Shown here piece after piece: positions 58,069 through 64,000 of a stretch of DNA of 64,000 nt. Positions within the stretch are counted from its first letter, which is position 1; every line of letters begins with the position of its first letter. This DNA comes from Aphrophora alni (lineage: Eukaryota > Arthropoda > Insecta > Hemiptera > Aphrophoridae), in NCBI GenBank assembly GCA_963513935.1, contig OY740777.1:16541092-16605091 (forward strand). Reading direction: 5' to 3'. Both the position numbers and the translations under genes were made by a program. The notes beneath the pieces were generated by a model. The model was not told the DNA's origin. It saw only the letters and a list, made by a program, of their open reading frames with translations, and searched no databases.

Positions 58069-58453
58069 TTTGTTATCTTTAAACATGGAATTCCACCAAG
58101 AACCTTCGGTCTCAACAGTAATGAAAAATAAATTGAGTGTTATTTTATTCTTATTCTTATTTCAATGTTTATATTATTGGCCTGTATGAATGACCTCCAC
58201 ATAGCCAATAACCCCCTCTCCTCTCTTACTTTTAGATTTCTTAATTCCAATTGGTTAAATGGTCACTTGAATTATTAAGTTTTGATGAATCAGGATTTTA
58301 TTTTAGAAATGTTTCTATAGTTTACATTTTAAGTCAATCTCAATATTTATTTTTAACTTATAACAAACTAAATTCTATACAGAATTTGCTACAAACTTAT
58401 ATAGCAATACAGTATAACCAACACACACAATTCTCACAAAAAATACGCCTAAG

Positions 58454-58497
58454 TATCAGACGCGTTTCAACGACAAGGTCGTCCTCTTCAGTGATAC
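58454..58497 (-). ncRNA. hammerhead-like motif, well preserved
   Basis: Minus strand: helix I TATCA/TGATA perfect, box CTGAAGA, extra G, helix II GACGAC/GTCGTT, GAA, palindrome ACGCGT, cleavage base C. Differs from 31922 essentially only in the helix II loop. Confidence 0.7.
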
Positions 58498-59099
58498 ACG
58501 AGCTACACCAATCAAACTTATAACACAACTATAACTCTCTATTATATAGCAATTCTGCATTTAATGGTACCAACCACATATTTCTACATGACAATTAGTT
58601 AAGTTACTTTCAATAATTTAATTTCGAGCGTCGATCCTAGGAAATTTGATGATTTTCGTTTTGTTACGAGATCTGAGTAGGTCGAGTCACCGATGGGAGT
58701 GTAGCGAATGGAGGGTCCTTCCCATAGGTCTGAGACATTGACACGAGCGAAGCGAGTGGATCCTTTTTAATATACACAGATCTATGAGGTCGACGGACGG
58801 ACGGAAACCTCGTCTTCCGGAGGTCATGAACCGTAATCAGCAATAAGCGAAGGTCGAAATGTTTTGTGATTGGTTAGTATATTTTGTAAGTAAAAATCAA
58901 TGTTTATTTTTTATGGATCCGTTTTGAATCATTCCAACGTTATAAAAGTGATTTATAGAATGATGTCTGTCTATGTGCGTTTAATCAAGCTACAGTCAAA
59001 ACAACTGTACGATTTGTTTTATTATTTCCTCTGTAAATGTGATTTAGTTGTTATACAACTCGGCACATTGCTTTGTTCATTTACTTCTCTAATTCATCT

Positions 59100-59460
59100 G
59101 AGGCCAGCTGCCGTAAGTAGGAATACAAAAATACGATTTCATACAAATTTAGAGTCTCTAACAAGTTTGATTATTCAAAAGTATATCTACTTTTGATGGT
59201 CGCCCTCTTTCTAAAAACCATAAAATCCGGTATGTGACTGTTATAAAAGAGATAATTTCTCAAAATCTGCTTTAACGATTTTAGTGAAATACGATGATAT
59301 GACTCAAAATCGTGTATAAAATATACATTAAAAATTTTTTTACCGTTAAAAAAATCGACAAAAATGAATTTTGACCCCCGTCTTTATAAAGTCGATTTAA
59401 TCAAATTCCATTTACACTGAGCACGCATTTATGGCGCATGTGAAGCCATTTTAAACTGTT
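59100..59460 (+). repeat. two-copy dispersed repeat, copy 1
   Basis: Shares CAGCTGCCGTAAG-like start, TGTTATAAAAGA, TCTCAAAATCTGCTTTA, GTCAAATTC-like and TTATGGCGCATGTGAAG blocks with 63370-63785. Non-coding. Confidence 0.7.
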
Positions 59461-60224
59461 ATTTTAAAAGAAAACGGCTATTCTTCATGGTAACAAAACA
59501 TTACTAAAATACCCATAATATTTACGTAGTTGAATTGCCAATACTACTCATAATTTGTATTTTGGATTACCGATGTGTATCTTTTGCTTAACTCTTAGGC
59601 CATGTACTAATCTTAAAAGGGTTTTGGTATACTTAAAAAAAAAAAATTGCTGTTTTATAAATATGTCAATTTATTTGCTTTTAAATGTTTATTTTAGGCA
59701 TAACTTTGACAAGCGCTCTAAGCAAAGATTACCAGTTTTTTTATTTATACATCTATAGAAATATATTTTTTTTTTAAATTGGCGTTCTTTGTAGGTCAAA
59801 TCATCAACCCGTCAACCTCTACTCAAGTCAACCATAATTTATTTATAATGCACTCTCAGGAAACAGAAAAATTGATTTTTGATTTACTGTCCGTCTGTCA
59901 ACGTTTTCTGTATGCACAATAGAAACTAAAAAAATTAAGATAGGAACATGAAATTTGTTCTAGGGACTGACGTAGGCTCACGTAGAACCTATCTATTAAA
60001 ATATGCAGTGAAATCAATTATATTATTCTGCATGTAACAGTATCAACCCCACGTCTCTTGGATGACAAATAGCACGTAATTACGCGATCCTGCTGGACGA
60101 GCTAACAAGACCGTAGCAAGTGAAGGCTCCTTCATGCTTGAACAGCTTCCAGGCCCGTTATAACTGACGCCTTTTAATACATATCTACGAAGGGCTGTCT
60201 AGCTGACGTTAAGAAATTAGTTCT
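59461..60224. other. no gene seen; SINE tail
   Basis: Includes a piece of the second SINE family at about 59795-59855 (CCGTCAACCTCTACTCAAGT). The rest is non-coding. Confidence 0.4.
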
Positions 60225-60410
60225 GTGCACAATTAAGAGCGTCAGAAAACTTGTAACAACGGTTTTAAATAAACTTACCCTACTGGATAAAACCCCTGAT
60301 CTAACAATACAATTTAACATTTCCTACAAGCACCAGAGACCAACTTTTGACATTACATTTAGAGGATCTTATTGTATTACTTGAATCATGGTGCTGAGTA
60401 AAAGTACCCA
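60225..60410 (+). repeat. unclassified dispersed repeat, copy 4 of 4
   Basis: Matches the family described at 17225: CTTGTAACAACGGTTTTAAA, AACATTTCCTACAAG, AGAGACCAACTTTTGACATT and TTAGAGGATCTTATTGTATT. Confidence 0.7.
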
Positions 60411-60785
60411 TCAATTTGTTGTCACAAGAACATCAATATTATTTTCATGAATTTCAATTTTCTCTTTAGCCAATATTGATTCTGAATTAACTATTTATGA
60501 CACAAGTCTCATAATTTACAGGTAATTTCTGCAAGGGATAATTTTTTTTTATGTGAACAATATTTTACCAAACTCGTTATTATAATAGAAAATAAAAATC
60601 TCTGGGTTTTTTGTTTAAATAGTACAAAATATTATAAGGAATTCTAAGATATACTAGCCTTTTATCTTGTAAGAGTTACGGATGTTGGGGGTCCACCAGA
60701 TTCGATTTCCCGACAACTTGTCTGTGATAGGATTTATCTGACTTAGTGTTTTAAGTAAGTGCAGAGACCAGATTAAATTGTGTAT

Positions 60786-61150
60786 TATTAATAATGATTC
60801 GAATTTGCCCCTAACCACAATCACTAAAAACTTTAAAATAAAACACAATTATCTGATTAATTGTTCTTTATTAATTATTTCCACTAAATGCCCTGATGTA
60901 CATTTCGATAACATGGTTATCATCATCGGAGGGTCTTGCTTATAAACTAAATCTTAACTTACATATCTACTAATGAAATAAAATTACACATAAAACTACA
61001 ATAACCTGAGTGCCAGCTAAAATCCCTCCCACTCCACAGATCAGTTGGCCAGTAAGATAGAGGTATTGTGTTTTATTTTAAAGTTTCTAGTGATCGTGGT
61101 TAGGGGCAAATTCGAATCATTATTGTGAATTTCACCACAGTGCTCAACAC
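60786..61150. mobile_element. inverted pair, Penelope-type repeat with one hammerhead-like motif
   Basis: Left arm 60786-60850 (AATGATTCGAATTTGCCCCT, AACTTTAAAATAAAACACA) returns inverted at 61071-61130. The left side carries the minus-strand motif at 60890; the right side has lost its own. CACCACAGTGCTCAACAC (about 61134) matches the related copies at 20080 and 50130. Confidence 0.7.
60890..60934 (-). ncRNA. hammerhead-like motif
   Basis: Minus strand: helix I CCCT/AGGG, box CCGATGA, extra U, helix II GATAAC/GTTATC, GAA, perfect 8-bp palindrome ATGTACAT, cleavage base C. Compared with 20134, helix II shows two compensating changes (GG/CC to GA/TC region), so the stem is kept. Confidence 0.65.
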
Positions 61151-62704
<1,554 letters not shown>

Positions 62705-62990
62705 ACAGGATGTTAACGATAAAGTAAACCGGGATATACTTTTAAGTGTCTCAGTTTATTTTCATTGTATATGAAAACTGTAAATCTCCAGAGCTTTGTT
62801 TCTTCCAATAAGTAGGGGCTGTAAAGGTGAATACATTATCTAAAGTTCTTTTACAAAACGTAATTCAGGCTTTATGAAATGTCTTTGTTAAGATAAGTCC
62901 AGGTTTTGTATCTTTTCGAGGAAACATTTCAGGTCATTTGGAGACAAGAAACCCGCTTCCAGTTACGAGAGCTTAAAAAATTAGTCTTGT
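62705..62990 (+). repeat. two-copy dispersed repeat, copy 2
   Basis: Matches 44275-44580 over about 290 bp (GTAAACCGGGATATACTTT through CCAGTTACGAGAG). Here the CT tract immediately precedes it. Confidence 0.85.
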
Positions 62991-63369
62991 GTGTTTTTAA
63001 AAAATTTTTTTTTTTCAATATTACGTTTTTAGTTTCTACTTAATATTAAATCTGGTGTTTCTTGTGTAACTTATGGTCCCTTTCTTAGTGTTAAGAAATG
63101 AAAATAATTTGTTTCCAGCTAATCCCACGTAAAGTATAGCATTACATTTGTATAAAACTTAACATTTTACTATCTTTTATAGACAGATACTGCAGAAAAG
63201 TTTTTTTAAATTTTCTCCTATGTGAGATTTGTCAAAAAATTGATATCGTGTTGTTTTCTTAAGAATCCGTTGTGTGGCCGTTGTGATGTCTGTCTGTCAT
63301 GGTATGTGAACCTAACCTAACCTTATCCCCGTGACTTTTTTATGTGGTTCTATAATTATTAATTTAATG

Positions 63370-63491
63370 ACAGCTGACATAAGAAGAAACACAAAATTAC
63401 GATTACATTTATATTTAGTGGTTTTAACATTTTTGATCAAATTTAGCCCACTAAAAATATTTCTCTTCATAAATGTTGGCTTCTGAGTTAT

Positions 63492-63543
<52 letters not shown>

Positions 63544-63785
63544 GACGTAAACCTGTTATAAAAGATGTAATTTTTCAAAATCTGCTTTACCGATTTCGTA
63601 AAAATTTTAGTCAAATAATAAGATTAATTACACAAACTGTTGTATAAAATTATAAGCAAATAAATATTTCGGTCCATAAATAATTGACTAAAAGCAAAAA
63701 TGACCTTTACAAGCCGTCGTTTAAAGCTTGCTTTTAGTCAAATTCGATTAACACTGAAGACGCGTTTATGGCACATGTGAAGGAA
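63370..63785 (+). repeat. two-copy dispersed repeat, copy 2
   Basis: Matches 59100-59460 in order (GACAGCTGACATAAG, TGTTATAAAAGATGTAATT, TTCAAAATCTGCTTTACCG, TTTATGGCACATGTGAAGG). It contains a 44-A run at 63497-63540 not present in copy 1, and an extra middle segment. Confidence 0.7.
63497..63540. repeat. (A)44 homopolymer
   Basis: Uninterrupted run of A; length may be unreliable in assembly. Confidence 0.95.
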
Positions 63786-64000
63786 ATATAGTCTTTATTT
63801 AAATATACAAATATTTATTTTAAGACAAAGTTGACGGTTTATTTCCGCTGTTTGATCAACAACTACTGACTTAACATTTTTGGGGTATTGATGAGTGAGA
63901 AAGTCGTGCAATATTTTTATACCCTGTGTGTACATAAATAAATTTAAACTCTAATCACGTCATATATTTATAATAAGGTGATACTTTTTAACAAATATTT

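Overview
The window looks like AT-rich repetitive DNA from an arthropod nuclear genome, most probably an insect. It has long CT, AT and GT microsatellites, blocks of the arthropod telomere pentamer TTAGG at internal positions, and layer on layer of decayed transposons. A hemipteran would fit, but nothing here proves the order. I find no convincing host protein gene. Every stretch with protein-like sequence that I can identify belongs to a transposable element, and all of them are broken. One 200-base assembly gap lies at 47480-47679.

Layout. 1-4400 is AT-rich with a diverged tandem duplication. 4949-6434 is a 96-bp minisatellite in which every unit carries TTAGG repeats. 9994-12674 is a complete hAT DNA transposon (16-bp inverted ends, perfect 8-bp target duplication) whose transposase has one frameshift. 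13-22 kb holds a non-LTR remnant, SINE pieces and two large fold-back elements inserted at TA. 25.8-26.6 kb is a GC-richer duplicated block flanked by a 15-bp direct repeat. 28.6-29.95 kb is an inverted array of five tRNA-like units of about 296 bp. 33-44 kb holds RNase H-type non-LTR fragments and a third TA-flanked fold-back element. 49.2-50.5 kb is a P-element/THAP9-type transposase remnant split by a later insertion. 51.8-53.6 kb is a Penelope-like retroelement (RT plus GIY-YIG endonuclease) itself split by a 473-bp hAT-type MITE. 57.1-57.7 kb is a near-perfect inverted repeat enclosing the end of another Penelope endonuclease.

The strongest unexpected signal is a set of 24 hammerhead-ribozyme-like motifs between 20 and 61 kb. 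They fall into about ten sequence families. Most occur as inverted pairs that flank either Penelope coding pieces or short non-coding spacers. Each good copy has a CUGANGA-like box, a short helix II, GAA, a self-complementary helix III and a cleavage-site base that is never G. In four families positions 3 and 8 of the core change together from C-G to U-A. All copies place one extra nucleotide before helix II. Hammerheads in Penelope-like elements are known in general; the number of distinct families in one window, the paired architecture and the core covariation deserve checking.

Several dispersed repeats are shared only within the window: a five-copy family that still reads as a conserved peptide, a four-copy non-coding family of about 170 bp, and several two-copy families. 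They look like unclassified mobile elements.
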